64,000 nt of DNA from Mauremys mutica (taxonomy: Eukaryota; Chordata; Testudines; Geoemydidae), in the NCBI RefSeq assembly GCF_020497125.1, contig NC_059082.1, positions 50,800,524-50,864,523 on the forward strand. Direction: 5' to 3'. Below the pieces are notes generated by a model. That model was not told where the DNA came from, ran no database searches, and saw only the letters and a list, made by a program, of their open reading frames with translations. The translations under genes and the position numbers were made by a program. Of this stretch, positions 10,391-22,418 are shown piece by piece; position 1 is the first letter of the stretch; the number at the start of each line of letters is the position of its first letter.

Positions 10391-10815
10391 ATTCATAGAT
10401 ATGAAGGCCAGAAGGGACTATTATGATCATCTAGGCCAGTGAAACTCAGACATCAGCGATTCAGGAGCCAAATTATCGATCAGCATTACCCAAAAGGCCC
10501 ACAGGAGTGAGAACTCATTGGTTCATTTACTATTCTTATCTATCTCTATATTTTTTTTCTCTACAGTTGGTTAATAACATAGAAAAAGCATCCTGATTGG
10601 TTAATAACTCAGACTGGTTAATAATTAAATCAAGCAGTGTTTTAGTATCCGGTGCTGCAAAGAGCCTCAGGAGACACATTCAAGAGCCATTGGCGGCTCC
10701 CGAGCCTCAGTCCGAGTCTCACTGCTCTAGTATGATCTGCTGCATGACACAGGCCAGAGAATCTCACCTAGTAATTTCTCCATCAAGCCCATAACTTCTG
10801 TTTGAGCTACAGAAA
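10391..10815 (-). mobile_element. CR1/L3-like 3' end repeat, split by a hAT insertion
   Basis: Segments 10391-10436 (ATTCATAGATATGAAGGCCA then GAAGGGAC) and 10733-10815 (TGCATGACACAGGCCAGAGA then CATCAAGCCCATAACTTC) are adjacent parts of a repeat common in turtle genomes, read here in reverse. The 288-bp element at 10437-10724 interrupts them. Confidence 0.7.
10437..10724. mobile_element. Non-autonomous hAT element nested in a CR1-like repeat
   Basis: The ends are CAGTGAAACTCAGAC and, reverse-complemented, CAGTGAGACTCGGAC. The flanks share a diverged 8-bp duplication, ATCTAGGC (10429-10436) and CTCTAGTA (10725-10732). Removing the element rejoins the host repeat. Confidence 0.8.
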
Positions 10816-13485
10816 GACACCCAGCCATGATGTAAAGGCTGCAAGCGATGGAGAATCCATCAAAGTATGAGAATGAAACCAACTGTATACAGCAGGCTAA
10901 CGCCCTGGACATTAGTGCAATACTGTTATTACCGTAAGACAATATCAGATAAAGGCTAATTGGAGGGGAATCGTTGGCATTCATTTTACCAGGCAATAAT
11001 CCAAGGCCAAGTGGTTTATTATGGCAAGGAGGGAATTGGATTATTACTGAGGGAAATGGAGGGAGGAAACTAGCTGTGATCATCATTCCACTGACGTCCC
11101 CAGCTACTCCGTAGCAAGCACCACCTCAGTTCTGCAGCAAGGCCCCTTCTCCTGCATCACTTCATGCTGGAGAGTCGGATGCAGCTGCAGAGAAATTGAA
11201 CACTGATTTTTAAAAATCAAATTCAATATGGAAATGAATCATTTGATTAGCATAGCTGGATGTTAATTCGTTTCCTATTGCAATTAATCTATTTGGTGCA
11301 GTCCTGTATTTTCCATGTGCAGTGTGCTGCAGAGATTTGAACTGAGAGTGCAGAGTTGCCTTATTAAAGTTGTTAGGGGGAAGGTGGACATTGGGACAGC
11401 TGGATAGGAGGTGCTTGGGGCTTCATGACATCTGAGGAGTCATGGGACTTTGGGAGTGTGTGGTATGTACATTAACTGCATGATTTTGCTGTTATGATCT
11501 GCAGTGAAATAGCTTACAATGCAGACATTCCAAATGCCATCCTTATGTTTCAGAGTTAATAACCAAGTGAGATAAATAGGGCAGTTCATAACACTATTGT
11601 TTCAGGCTGTCTGCAGACTCCAGCAGATGTTGCTGCATTGCTGCACTCAGTTCACATTTCAGAGGTTTTCTTTGGACTGATGAGGGCTGGAGCTTTAGTT
11701 TTACAAAACAAGGAAAGGCTTCCATTCTGGAGCTAGATTCTGCAGCAAGGCTGGAGTTTGTGATGGATTCCCTGGCCTCAGAACTGCAGGTTACCTGGGG
11801 CCTGGGTTATACTGCGGGTTTAAGCACAGGCATTATATTGAGCAAAAAGAACCCCCCTCCACCCTTCCAGCTGAGATGGAATGTTTCCTCCCCTATTAAA
11901 AAACCCAGTTATATCCCATAGCCTCTGCCTTTCCCTTTCCTTTGGTGAGCTAATTTGCATTTCAATGCGCAGAATGCTCTTCTAACTCCCAGCTATTTCA
12001 CAGCGAGGCTGTTGTCTGGACTCTGGGAACGCACAGAAAGGGCCTGTCCATTGCTGCTGAGCTGTATTCTGTGTGCTTTGCAAGCAGAGTCCTGGGAGGC
12101 TGAGAGCTGGCTTGTTTTCTCTCTTGTGGGGGCATGATAGGGCTGCCATAATTCCCAGGGACTGGGTAGCCCATGGGGAAGGGGCAGACAGGAATAGGGC
12201 TAGTCTAGAAAGTAGTGTTGTCCCCATCTGATTTTTTCTGGGAATATTCTGATTACAGTTGGGTGCCTAGGGTGTCCAGCCAGCACCTCACAGAAGAGAC
12301 AACTCATGCCCCTGAGAGGTGTCAGTGGAGATACCACAGGTGACAGCTACACATGCGACAGAGCATTTCCCGCAATGGCATCATGCCCCTTTGTAAGGCT
12401 CGTGCCCTCTTGTGGCGATGCAGCATCTCCACTCAAAGCCAATGGGAGCTGTGGGTGCTCAGCCCTTTCTGAAAATCGGGCCCAAGATGTCTCAAGTTGG
12501 GCAGCCAAAAATCAAGGTACCCAGAATCAGTAGGCATGTTTGGCCCGGATCACAGGGCAGGGCCAGGAGGCTGGTCCCTGAATCAGTCCCTTATTTCCTG
12601 AATGACCGTGCCTCTTCCCCACAAGCCAACCCCTCCAGCTCCTGCCACTGCTCAGAACAGAACTCTTCCACAGTGACTTCAGTGGGAGCTTTGCCCTTAG
12701 TCGCCAGGGGAGCAAGATCGGGCCCCCGGGTAGCAGTAAACCCTTCCCAAAAGAGAACTCCTGCAGTGGGGGGACCTGTGTACTCAAGGCCTCATCCCCC
12801 GGGAGTGTCAGTGACAAATCTCACAACAAACAATGGATTTGGGCTAATCCTTTTATAGCTTGTGCAACCAGCTAATTCCACTCCACCACCAGGCTGCCCC
12901 GCCATGCTTAACAATTACTGCCATCTAGAAAACTCCCCCTGGCTGGGAGACAACTGGGCTGCGAACCCTGACGGTGATAGTTGCCTCATCAGCATTCCCA
13001 TCAGGGTCACTTTATTTGTCATTTCAGGTCCTGGCTTAGAGCATTAACAGGCTGTTTCGTTGCATTTGCAGAGGCTGAAAGTGGCTGGCGATTTCTCGTA
13101 AAGCTGCTGCATTAACTCATAATAACATTAGGGGTCAGCCCTATAGATTTTCTGTGGCGGAAGGGGGAGTTTTAGGAAACTCACTGCGGTAACATTGGGA
13201 TTGCAGTTGGCTTGTAATGTTGGCTGGCTACATGTACTGCAGACTCCAGGCAGCGGCACAGTGTTGCAGCATCTGAAGGGCTCAGTCCCGCACCAGGAAA
13301 GAGGTTCCTCCTCCCTCTTCTGTTGAAAGCAGTGTTAGCACTTGTGGTGAGCGCTGGCCTGTTGGAGCTCAGTTGCGGAGGGAGGTGTCTTGAGAGGTGC
13401 TGCCCAATGAAGGGAAATTGACCACGCTCCCCCAAAAGGGAGGGACTAATAGGAAACTGGGGTCAAGAGATTGTGGGGGGACAAT
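10816..13485. other. Intergenic; old DNA-transposon fragments only
   Basis: Mostly unclassified. Near 12415-12535 (CCAATGGGAGCTGTGGGTGC, then AAAATCGGGCCCAAG) and 12655-12735 (CTTCAGTGGGAGC, ATCGGGCCC) are fragments of short DNA elements seen across amniotes. Small frames here have no family features. Confidence 0.45.
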
Positions 13486-13742
13486 TGTATTGCCAATCCC
13501 AAATCATGAGTTGGGCCTCCCAAAATCATGAGGTTGTTAAAATTAACACACTTGTTTGTTTTTTGCTCTGCTTCCTGGGTTTTAGAGCTGTTACAGGTCA
13601 CGCTTTCAAGTTTTTCTCTGCCACCTGGAAGGCCAGGAACGTTCTGTTTTTGTTCACAAAAAGGGAGATGATCACAAAATAACATGACTCCAGCAGTGGG
13701 GGCTTTAAGTCAAATCTCAAGAGACTCATGATAAAGCAACAA
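13486..13742. mobile_element. Non-autonomous DNA element with TTGCCAAC ends (copy 2)
   Basis: It starts TATTGCCAATCCCAAATCAT and carries CAAAATCATGAGG, then GACTCCAGCAGTGGGGGCTT near its far end. This is the reverse orientation of the copy at 6708-6968. Confidence 0.55.
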
Positions 13743-13934
13743 GGATCGGCCACACCGGGAGTGCAGGGAGAGGGTTGAGTCAGAGGAGAGCATCTCAGAC
13801 AACGTTTGCTGCTCAGAGGAGAGCAGTAGGGATCCTGGATGTGTGAGGGCAGGGCAAGCTGCCCCTACCCTATCTAGCTCCTGCCCTCTGAGCCCTTCCC
13901 TACCATCAGTGTGATTATCCCCACGCACACCCTG

Positions 13935-14170
13935 TGAGGCAGGGATCCATTGTCCCTGTTTCACAGCTGAGAACCGCATGGCTGAGCTATGCAGTGTTCT
14001 GCATCTTTGGTATGCACTTACTCACACTGGTAGGACCTGCCGAGTTCAAAGGGACTGCTCCTGTGAGTCACAGCTGCACAATGTGGTCCAGCGAGATGAA
14101 GGGACTTGTCCAACGTCACACCTGGAGCCTATGGGAAAGCCAGGAAGCTAACGCAGGCCTTGGGAGTCCC
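13935..14170 (-). repeat. MIR-like SINE remnant
   Basis: Words CCCTGTTTCACAGCTGAGAA and AAGGGACTTGTCCAACGTCA match the reverse-oriented MIR core. It is degraded and possibly interrupted between the two words. Confidence 0.5.
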
Positions 14171-14372
14171 CAAGCAGCTCCTTACTATGATGAGGCCATC
14201 CTTCCTTCGCTGGGCCCCAGCTATGATGGGGGCCTGGGCGATGGACACTGCTTCCCTTGGCAGTGGAGCACACTCGCTAGTTAATTTCACAGACCATCGA
14301 ACAGCTGCTGGTAGATCCTGTTTTTCTGGGGGAGGAAACATTGCCATGAAGCGTTGGATGGTCCCCAGTGAG

Positions 14373-14496
14373 TAGGGTGACCAGATGTCCCAATTTTATA
14401 GGGACTGTCCTGATTTTTGGATCTTTTTCTTATATAGGTTCCTATTACCTCCCACCCCCTGTCCCGATTTTTCACCCTTGCTGTCTGGTCACACTA
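14373..14496. mobile_element. Short hAT-type MITE, 124 bp (copy 2)
   Basis: The ends are TAGGGTGACCAGATG and CTGTCTGGTCACACTA. The flanks read CCAGTGAG and CCAGGTGAG, an 8-bp duplication with a one-base indel. It is the same family as 6356-6477 and 17622-17744. Confidence 0.88.
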
Positions 14497-15952
14497 CCAG
14501 GTGAGTGATCTAACCAGTTACGCCTGGGTGAGGGGCACTGGGGCTCCTTTGGGCAGGCTGGGCGGGTCCTGCCCCCTGTTCTGAGCCACATTTATTACAT
14601 GCTGCTTGGAACCAGCTTGGAGCAGCACCTTTCTGTGTGAGTTTCACCTCCTCGCTTTCTCACATTGCTGGGTTTGGCAGGGCCTGGTGGGGGATATGTC
14701 CCATTCTTCCCCTCAGCCCAGGACGGTGCAGCCTGGTCTATGGAAATGTTACTTCAGGGATGGGAAAAAAACAACAGGAAGGTCTAAGGAGGGAGCGGGA
14801 CCTGCTGCCAAACCAAGCACTTTCCTCTCGTTTACCACTTGTGATCAGTGTAATTGTTTCCATCGATCAATATCCATATGTTTCAGGGCTCAGGTCTCTG
14901 GGCTCCCGGTCACATGATATTTCACTGGCTCACTAGGGAGCGTGGGTTTGCTCTTTAAAGTTTAAATTAAAACTGTGAATGCCGAGCAGCAGGGATTTTC
15001 AAAGCACATCTCAGACCAGGAGCCCTGCAGGCTGAGATCCTGTATTCATTCTCAGGACAGGCCCAGCTGGGGCAGCAGCATGGTGGGCATTCCCACTGCT
15101 ACCACTAATGTGCCTCAGCCATGATCCGCACAGCCCACCTGGAGGGAGCAGAGAGGAGTTCTGAACCAATGGCCTGTTTGGACCTTGACCTTTCTGCCAA
15201 CAAAGTTGCTAATAGGTGACAACTGTGGTGCTTTTTGGGATGAGGAGATCTGTGTGCAAGAACTGGACTGAGCCCCTCCCCAAACTCATTCTACACAGGA
15301 CAACACGCAGGTGTTGAATAATAATTATCACCAGTCACTACCAAACCAGGCTGAATTAGAACTAGTGACTTAGGCTCCTAGATAAAACTATGATCAATAT
15401 GGCATAAATGCACAGCTACCACAGAACAGACAGCTGGCTCTCTATCTAGCTTTGTCTGGATGGCTAGGTATGCATGTATGGCGAAGGGTAGATAGATAGG
15501 TGAGGCTGTGAAAGGACTCATATCTCATTCCTATTTATATATTGTTTAAAAATCTTCCTTAGTACATTAAAATACAGTTACTTGCTTCACCCTTGTCTCA
15601 ATTCACTCACTGTCTCAGAGCATGGTTGGGCAGGGGGAACTGAACACGACAGACAAATATTACTAACGCTACTGTAGGAGAAGGGAAATGAAAGATGCTC
15701 ATCCTCAGCTGAAAGGAGCGATGTGCTGCAAGTGCAAAATGATGTTATAGGTGACCATAAAGAAGGGCACTTAAAGACTTCAGTGTGATTACTCATATGC
15801 TTAAAGTTAGGCTCATGCTTCAGTACCTTCCTGAATGAGGCCAGAATGCCTTTCATCCCCAAGGGCTGGAGGGCAGCCCAGTCTGGGGTGGAATGTGACA
15901 GCTGATTGCTAGCTCATGGCAGCACTTTAGAACAGGAAGTGAAGCAGATCCT
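14497..15952. other. Intergenic, nothing recognised
   Basis: No exon, RNA gene or classifiable repeat that I can support. The frames of 90-100 residues have no motif and lie in single-copy-looking DNA. Confidence 0.4.
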
Positions 15953-16039
15953 GGGCCAGAATCCCAGCTGGTGCAAAGCGGCAGAATGCCATTGAAGTTG
16001 GTGGAGCTGAACCGATTTGCACCAGCTGAAGAGCTGGCT
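15953..16039. repeat. Palindromic MITE copy (CCAGCTGGTGCAAA type)
   Basis: The left arm GGGCCAGAATCCCAGCTGG then TGCAAA pairs with the right arm TTTGCACCAGCTGAAGAGCT around a centre GCCATTGAAGTTGG. Relatives lie at 16138-16236, 30663-30744 and 59199-59270. Confidence 0.7.
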
Positions 16040-16137
16040 TGCTGCCTCAAACTGAAACTGCCAGGGGAATTTAGGGAGGAGCAATGTAACAAACCCAACT
16101 GGAATTCAACCAGGAGGCACATCAGGTTTCATGCCAT

Positions 16138-16236
16138 GGGCCTGACTCTCCTCTCCAACTAGGTTTACACCGGTGCAGCCCCTCTGATGTCAGTATCATT
16201 ACTCCTGATTTATATGGGCGTAAGATCAGAATCAAT
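16138..16236. repeat. Palindromic MITE copy (TTACACCGGTGC type)
   Basis: It begins GGGCCTGACTCTCCTCTCC, contains TTTACACCGGTGCAG and TACTCCTGATTTATATGGGC, and ends GTAAGATCAGAATC. Partial self-complementarity places it with the neighbouring palindromic element type. Confidence 0.55.
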
Positions 16237-16524
16237 CTCCCGCTCCCCGATGCTGGTGCAAAGTACCCTGGGATCTTTAGTGACCATGAGAGATCAGCAC
16301 CTTGGAGTCACAGTTCAGCATCCCTACCAAAGGAATGCAGCCCTAGCTCCTGCCTCTCCCCCCCAACCCAAGTTCCATCCTTGTGAGAGGATCCTGCCAC
16401 CTTTGCATCGTGTCTGGTGACCCTCCTTTTGAGAACAATTTCATGGCGGCTCACGTAGATTGGGCGCTGTGTGGGAATTTTCCATTTCTGCCTCTGCAAC
16501 ATTTGTCTAAATGACCTTCCTCTG

Positions 16525-16583
16525 TGCATGTGCATGTGTGCATATGTTAGTGTGCGTGTGTGTGCATGTGTCTGCATGTGTGT
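16525..16583 (+). repeat. Imperfect TG-rich microsatellite
   Basis: A run of TGTG and CATGTG words over about 60 bp. The frames crossing it are artefacts of the repeat. Confidence 0.8.
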
Positions 16584-17474
16584 AGGCAGCAACTCCTCAC
16601 AATCTGACTTTTATCCTGCACCTTTAGCTGCTGTGAGCAGCAAACTGTTGACTTCTAATGCAGTATCCTTTTTTCCCTGTCTCAATAAATAATTTAATCC
16701 TCCAGGGGCAGAGGCTACCAAGGAAAGCCACTGGCTGCTGGCTAAGAGGGCATTACTAGGCATAGGAGCCTTCTCGCAGCATCTGGAATTACTAGGGTAA
16801 ATGCTGCCAAACAGGCTGCCAAAGCCAAGTTCCTTTATAATGGGACCACAGAAATGAATCGGGGGTGTGAACAGGAAATTAAGGCTGCGTTCATCTGCTT
16901 GCTGGCACTTCTGGTTGCCTCTGTGCTCGAGGGATGGAGCAGGGCCACATGCAGGTGTTGGGATAGGCCATGGGCCTGTACCTGTACCTGCCCTACACCT
17001 CAGCAATGGTGTGATCCTAGAATGTGTGGGGCTTCAGACAACAGCCTATTGCCCATGGCTAGGAGCCAGTCAACGGCGGCCCATTGATAGAAATAAGTGA
17101 TGGCTCATGGCTAGCAGCTTCCAGTCCCCTGCCCCAACTGTGGGACTGACTGTCCATGGTTAGAAAGCAGCCAGGGCCCCTCCTCGCCGACATCTCACTC
17201 CCCCTTGTGCATGGACTGGACACCCTCTCCATATCAATTGCCACAGCCACGTTGTCCTCTTCCAAATCCCTTCTTACGATCTCCCTCTGCCACGACACCC
17301 ATGGCAACTTGCCTCTGCCTGGCAGCCAATGGCCTGGTGTTGGTTGGTTATTGTTCTTTCTCCATGTAGAGAATGTTTTCAGCAGTGTTAGTGCTGCTGC
17401 AGCCCCAGGCCCCAGTGAGTCAGAGGGATGGGGCCCTTGCTCAAATCCCCAAACCCAATCACTTCAGCGATCCC

Positions 17475-18090
17475 AGAGTGTGTCTTCACTGCAGTCAGCC
17501 CAGGTGATCAGCTCCCAGGGAAGTCTAGCCCAGGTATGAGCAGCCGCACGGCAGAGCCCAGCCCAAGTCACTGGGTCCTCACTGGTGCTGCACTCTCTGT
17601 GTGTCGCTAGGACTTCTGGGGTAGGGTGACCAGATGTCCTGATTTTATAGAGACAGTCCCGATTTTTGGGTCTTTTTCTTATATAGGCTCCCATTACCCC
17701 CCACCCCAGTCCCGATTTTTCACATTTGCTGTCTGGTCACCCTATTCTGGGGACCCATCGCATGGTGCTTTGTGCTGCAGCAGGCTGAGCCGCTCTTGAG
17801 GCTTTCCTAGTGAATTGCGGGGAACCTGTCTGTCCTGGGTACACGGGGGGAATTGTGGGAAGGCATTGGAGGACTAGCCGCACTGGAATGGTTTAGCCTG
17901 TGTCCTCACTGCAAAGCAGGTGGGCTACCAGCCTGAGGGAAAGCAGAACCCAGGTTCTAATCCAGCCCCCAGCCAGGCCAAGGGGTGAAAGCATCACTCA
18001 ACCTGGCTGAGAGGGCTGTGTGTGGGAGCTAGGTTAGGAGCAACACCCGAGTAGGAGCCTGGGCTAAACTTGCACTGGAGACATACCCTC
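17475..18090. mobile_element. Possible Harbinger-like MITE, interrupted
   Basis: The left end GTGTGTCTTCACTGCAGTC and the right end GCACTGGAGACATACCCTC form an inverted pair like the GGGTATGTCTACACTGC ends of neighbouring Harbinger-type elements. The hAT MITE at 17622-17744 lies inside. Terminal duplications are not clear. Confidence 0.45.
17622..17744. mobile_element. Short hAT-type MITE, 123 bp (copy 3)
   Basis: The ends are TAGGGTGACCAGATG and TGTCTGGTCACCCTA, with a perfect 8-bp duplication TTCTGGGG on both sides (17614-17621 and 17745-17752). Confidence 0.92.
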
Positions 18091-18746
18091 AGCTAATATA
18101 CAGCTTTGTGTTCCTAGCATGGCCCTGTCCTCCCCTACTGCCCACTTCCCCCCCCCCCCCTTGCATCCTGTCCCTGGTTAGACTGTAAGCTGTTTGGGAA
18201 GGGACTGTTTTCTGTCACAGAGCCCAGTGGAATGGGACCCACTCTTGCCTGGGCTGATTGGCTACTATTGTAATCCAAACACATGCTATTTAGGCTGCGA
18301 GCCTGGTGCTGAGAGAAAGACACATTTCAAAACCAGTAGAGCAGCATTTTCTAATGCTGGAACATGAGGGGCTGTATCGAATCCTGTGAAACCTCCAGCT
18401 TATTTTGGACGGCTATGGATATGTTTGTCTGTATCAAAGCCAAAAGATGGTAAAGTCATGGCTTTGTGAGCTGAGCAGAGGCTCTGTGGCTTAAGGAATG
18501 CTAGCTCAAAGCTCGCCAAGGTTTGCATGGGATGAGCCATATTTTCCTTGGGGTGGGTTAGCAAGCACCAATTTACTGAGTCTTCTTCATGTCTGTCTTA
18601 TGCCATTGTATGTTCAAGAACTCCTATGGGATTTGAATGTGCATCGCAGAAAGGTGTGTTGAAATGAGGTGAGATTGGAGGGCTAGGGTAGCATGTGCAT
18701 GGCTGACCACATTGGAGTGGGGGAGTTGCTGGTTGATTGGTCTTTT

Positions 18747-18821
18747 GGCCCAGATCTTCTAAGCTATTTAGGCTGATTTCAGTGGAAGTTAGAAGCCTAC
18801 ATTCCTTTGAAGAGCTGGGCC
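18747..18821. repeat. Palindromic MITE copy (GGCCCAGATC type)
   Basis: GGCCCAGATCTTCTAAG at the left pairs with CTTTGAAGAGCTGGGCC at the right around GATTTCAGTGGAAG. Related to 6222-6312. Confidence 0.7.
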
Positions 18822-19210
18822 TTAATACATGTTTTCTGTATCTCCTCCTGTGCTCAGTGTTTGATCCAGGGACCAGCATCTAGCCTCTCACAACACACTG
18901 GGTTCTAATCATCCCTCTGCTTGCATTGGCTATGGGGATCAGAAAAATAGGGAGTAGGATAGGGAGGTACCTCTGTGTTGTCACTTCCCCTTCTGTGACC
19001 ATGCGGAAGCCCCTCCATTGCTCTCCAGACGGGTCAGGCACGCTAGCTGTGGGCATGGGGCCAATGCACTGTGACCATTTGGGATTGTGTATCAGTTTAT
19101 GGAATTGTGTCAGGAAGTTACTGGGGCATGGGAAGCATATATGGATGTGGATTCCCTGTGAGTTGGCAGGTTGTGTCATGTCTCTGCCAGGCCAGAGCCA
19201 ATGGTGGGGA

Positions 19211-19469
19211 GGGTGTGTCTACACTGCAAAGAAAAACCCATGGCACCAAGTCTCAGAGCCTGGGGCAACGGACTCAGTTACAGAGCTAAAAATAGCAGTA
19301 TGGATGTTCGGGCTAGAGCCTGGGCTCTGAGCCCCACCCCCTCCCCAGGTTTCACAAGCTGGGCTCCAGCTACCCTGCTATTTTTAGCCCCGCAGCTTAT
19401 GCCTGAGTCAACTGAGCTGAGCTGTGGGCCTTGGCACCATGGGCTTTTGGCTGCAGTGTAGACATACCC
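19211..19469. mobile_element. Harbinger-like MITE
   Basis: The ends GGGTGTGTCTACACTGCA and TGCAGTGTAGACATACCC are inverted repeats of the type also found on the large Harbinger element (GTCTACACTA core). Internal arms pair as well (CTAAAAATAGCAG with CTGCTATTTTTAG). No coding capacity. Confidence 0.7.
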
Positions 19470-19760
19470 AGAACGATCAGCACGCCAGGATGGCCTAGGC
19501 AGAGTTAAACACTTTGGGCCGATGGTGCTCCAGCTAGGAGAAGACACATCCTCCTGTGGCCTGAAGGCAGGGGGTGCTGGGAGTACTGGAAAGTTACCAG
19601 AAGGTAGAACAAAGCAGCAAGTGACCCCAGCTAGGTCTATAAAAGCACTTGAGAGGGGGTGGGGACTGGGAAGGGAGCCATTTTGCACCAGCTTGAGTGG
19701 GAGGCTAAGGCAGGTAAGTGGTGAGAGGTCCCTGCCTGCCTGATGGAACACAGCTAATCA

Positions 19761-19917
19761 GGGGAGTGATAGCTCAGTGGTTTGAGCGTTGGCCTGCTAA
19801 ACCCAGGGTTGTGAGTTCAATCCTTGAGGGGGCCATTTAGGGATTGATCCTGCTTTGAGCAGGGGGTTGGACTAGATGATCTCCTGAGGTCCCTTCCAAC
19901 CCCAATAATATATGATT
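19761..19917 (+). mobile_element. tRNA-derived SINE of tortoise (Cry I) type
   Basis: The tRNA-like head has an A box TAGCTCAGTGG (19770-19780) and a B box GAGTTCAATCC (19813-19823), the internal pol III promoter. The tail, TTGGACTAGATGATCTCC then TGAGGTCCCTTCCAACCC, matches the 3' end of CR1, which provides the reverse transcriptase for mobilisation. This head-plus-CR1-tail layout is the known tortoise SINE and the best single clue to a turtle source. Confidence 0.93.
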
Positions 19918-19966
19918 CCCCCAAGGGATGGGGGAGCAGCAATGGATGTTGTGCTTAGGCTAGTGG

Positions 19967-21552
19967 TGTGATACTGCACCCCATATTCTTCAGTTATGTG
20001 ATTATGACATAATTATGATGTTTTGTACAAGGTAAGTTATGTGAGGTGTCATTGGAAAAGTTATGATTTGCTGAATATGATTATCCTATTTGTAAGCATG
20101 TATCATTTTTGTATCTGAAGTAATGAATATTCACTATGTATCTGTATTTCAAATGTAGTTACACCTGGGTGACACCCACTAGACAAGATGCTTTTAGTCT
20201 AGATAATGGGTGGGGAAGAGCCTATTCAGGGCAATGGGCCATTAGCAGGGGCGGCTCTAGGAATTTGGCCGCCCCAAGCACGGCGGCACGCCGCGGGGGG
20301 CGCGCTGGCGGTCGCCGGTCCCGCGGCTCCGGGGGACCTCTTGCAGACATGCCTGAGAAGGGTCCGCTGGTCCCGTGGCTCCGGTGGAGCATCCGCAGGC
20401 GTGCCTAAGGAAGGTCCACCGGAGCCGCGGGACCAGCGGACCCTCCGCAGTCATGACTGCGGAAGGTCCGCCGGAGCCGCCTGCCACCCTCCCGGCAAAA
20501 TGCTGCCCCAAGCGCGTGCTTGGCGCGCTGGGGTCTGGAGCCGGCCCTGGCCATTAGGGAGAAAAATAGACCTTTGGAGAAGCTTATCTCCCACCTGTGA
20601 GCCTTCCTGTGAACACTCCAAACAGCCTGTAAATAATGGCTGCTATGACTCTACAGGGACATGTAACCAGGCCACATGATGCTGGACTCCATCTTGGGAT
20701 GTCAGTATTTTTCCACAAACTGGCCTGGAAACCAAGCTTTGGAACAAAGGGTTCCTGCCATATGCAAAAGCTATATAAGGCAGGGACTGACATCATCAGT
20801 TGTTCTTCACTTCCCACCCAAGACCACCCCTGGAAACACCCAAGGAGCAAAGACTGAACTGGGGGGAGTGCTGGACCCAGGCTAAATGGATTTCTAGCCT
20901 GTGAATGAAACACCTGGTGATTCCAAGCTGTAAAGCTAGTGCAGCTTGCCCCTTAAGAACCTGCAGCCTGCTTGTGCCATCTCTTAGGGTGAGAATCTGC
21001 TCATTCATATCCAATCTATCTAGTATATTAAACTTAGTTTGCATTTCTATTTACTTGCTAGGTAATCTGCTTTGATCTGTTTGCTATCACTTATAATCAC
21101 TTATAATCTATCTTGTAGTTAATAAACTTGTTTTTGCTTTATCTAAACCAGTGAGTCGGAGTGAAGTGTGTGGGAATCATAACTCAAGGGTCAAAGGCTG
21201 TTGCATATTCCTCTCCACACTGAGGGAGGAGGTGAACTTTATGATCTTACACTGTACAGTTCCCTGTGCAGCACAAGACAGTATAATTTTGGGTTTATAC
21301 TCTGGGGGGGCAGGCTGCCTATGGAGCTGGAAGTTGCCTTGGCTGTAGCCTTCCTATGCAGGGGCTGGTCAGAGAGCCTTCAGGTAACGGCAGCTGGGTG
21401 TGTCCCTACCTGTATGAATGCTGGTGAAAAGGCAGGCTGGAGGGCTTTGCAGCTTGTCACAGCAGTATAGTGTGAGAGGGAGCCCAGGCTAGTGGGTCAG
21501 GGGGCTCAGTGTAACCTGGATCCAGGTGGCACCTCGGGGAGAACCCATCCCA
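19967..21552 (+). mobile_element. Long LTR of an endogenous retrovirus (solo, copy 1)
   Basis: It starts TGTGATACTGCACCCC. It contains a TATA-like GCTATATAAGGCAGG (about 20770) and, about 350 bp later, a pol II polyadenylation region GTTAATAAACTTG with TTTATCTAAACCAGTG, the same order and words as the LTRs at 29483 and 35805. The right end near 21552 is judged by homology; the flanking duplication is not clear there. No internal viral genes follow. A 304-bp hAT element interrupts it at 20246-20549. Confidence 0.7.
20246..20549. mobile_element. GC-rich non-autonomous hAT element in an LTR (copy 1)
   Basis: It starts CAGGGGCGGCTCTAGGAATT and ends GGAGCCGGCCCTG. A perfect 8-bp duplication GCCATTAG flanks it (20238-20245 and 20550-20557). 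The interior is made of inverted GGTCCGCTGGTCCCG and CGGGACCAGCGGACC arms. A second copy is at 62758-63086. Confidence 0.92.
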
Positions 21553-22418
21553 GATGGTTCCATGTGATCTGTCCTGTCCTGTGCTTTCCACAATGAACTG
21601 TAAAGAGCAACATACAGTGGTGAGCAGGTCCAAAGTGCATGTACATTGGCTGCTTCACAACTGCTGTGGGTGCCCTTGCATTAAACTCTAGTCTGCAGCG
21701 TCACCCCTTGGGATGTGGTTCATGCACCGGGGAGTCTGAAGGGTCAACGCTGTGCCCGAGGGGCCAGGTGGTGTCTAGCGGGTCTCGACCCACATGAGGG
21801 GTGCCGGTTGGAAGGTCTGTGCCCTCAGTGTGCCTAGGGACCCGGAGACAGGCGCAGTGGCTGGGCTTTGTTCAGGCTCCAGGAACTTGAAACAGGTGGG
21901 GGATTCAGAGGATTGAGGGCCTCTCACAGCAGCCCTAGTGGGTGGCCAGGAAGGGGCACCCACTAGAATGTGTGACAAGCAGGCTCCAATGATCTTCCAC
22001 TTCAGCCCATGGGATTTGTGTGGGGAAGTTGCTGGGAGCCTGGTCAGCACTAACTCACCCTCCTCTGCCTCCCACAGATCCGCCCGCTGGGGCTCAGGGG
22101 CGCCCAGGGGCAGTGGTTGGCTGAGGAGTCATGTTTCTTGGGACCTGCAGAGAGCTGAGGGGTGCAGATGGACGTGTGCCTTTGTGCACTCCCCTAATAG
22201 CCACATGCCAGTATCAGCCTCCCCAACTGTTCCACAGCCAGGGAAGTTTCAAACCAGTGCCCCCCAAGGAGTGATCTGGTGGAAACTTCCTGAGGGGCCC
22301 CTCCCTGAGTTCCCCAAGCCCCCAGGGGAGAAGTTCACAATATGGATTAGCCAAAATTCATCATGCAAATTATCTGCATTAGAGTGGCACCGAGGGGGCC
22401 CAATCCAGATCAGAGCTG
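21553..22418. other. Intergenic, nothing recognised
   Basis: GC-moderate sequence with no supported gene. The 161-residue frame at 21938-22423 shows no domain or compositional sign of real coding. Confidence 0.45.

Noticed and set aside
19761..19835. Possible tRNA gene
   Set aside because: A and B boxes are present, but the sequence continues into a CR1-type tail and the arms do not form a good cloverleaf; it is a SINE head.
20136..20679. 90-157-residue frames in the GC-rich insertion
   Set aside because: They span a non-autonomous hAT copy; the similar frames at 62731-63118 occur in the second copy, showing the repeat origin.
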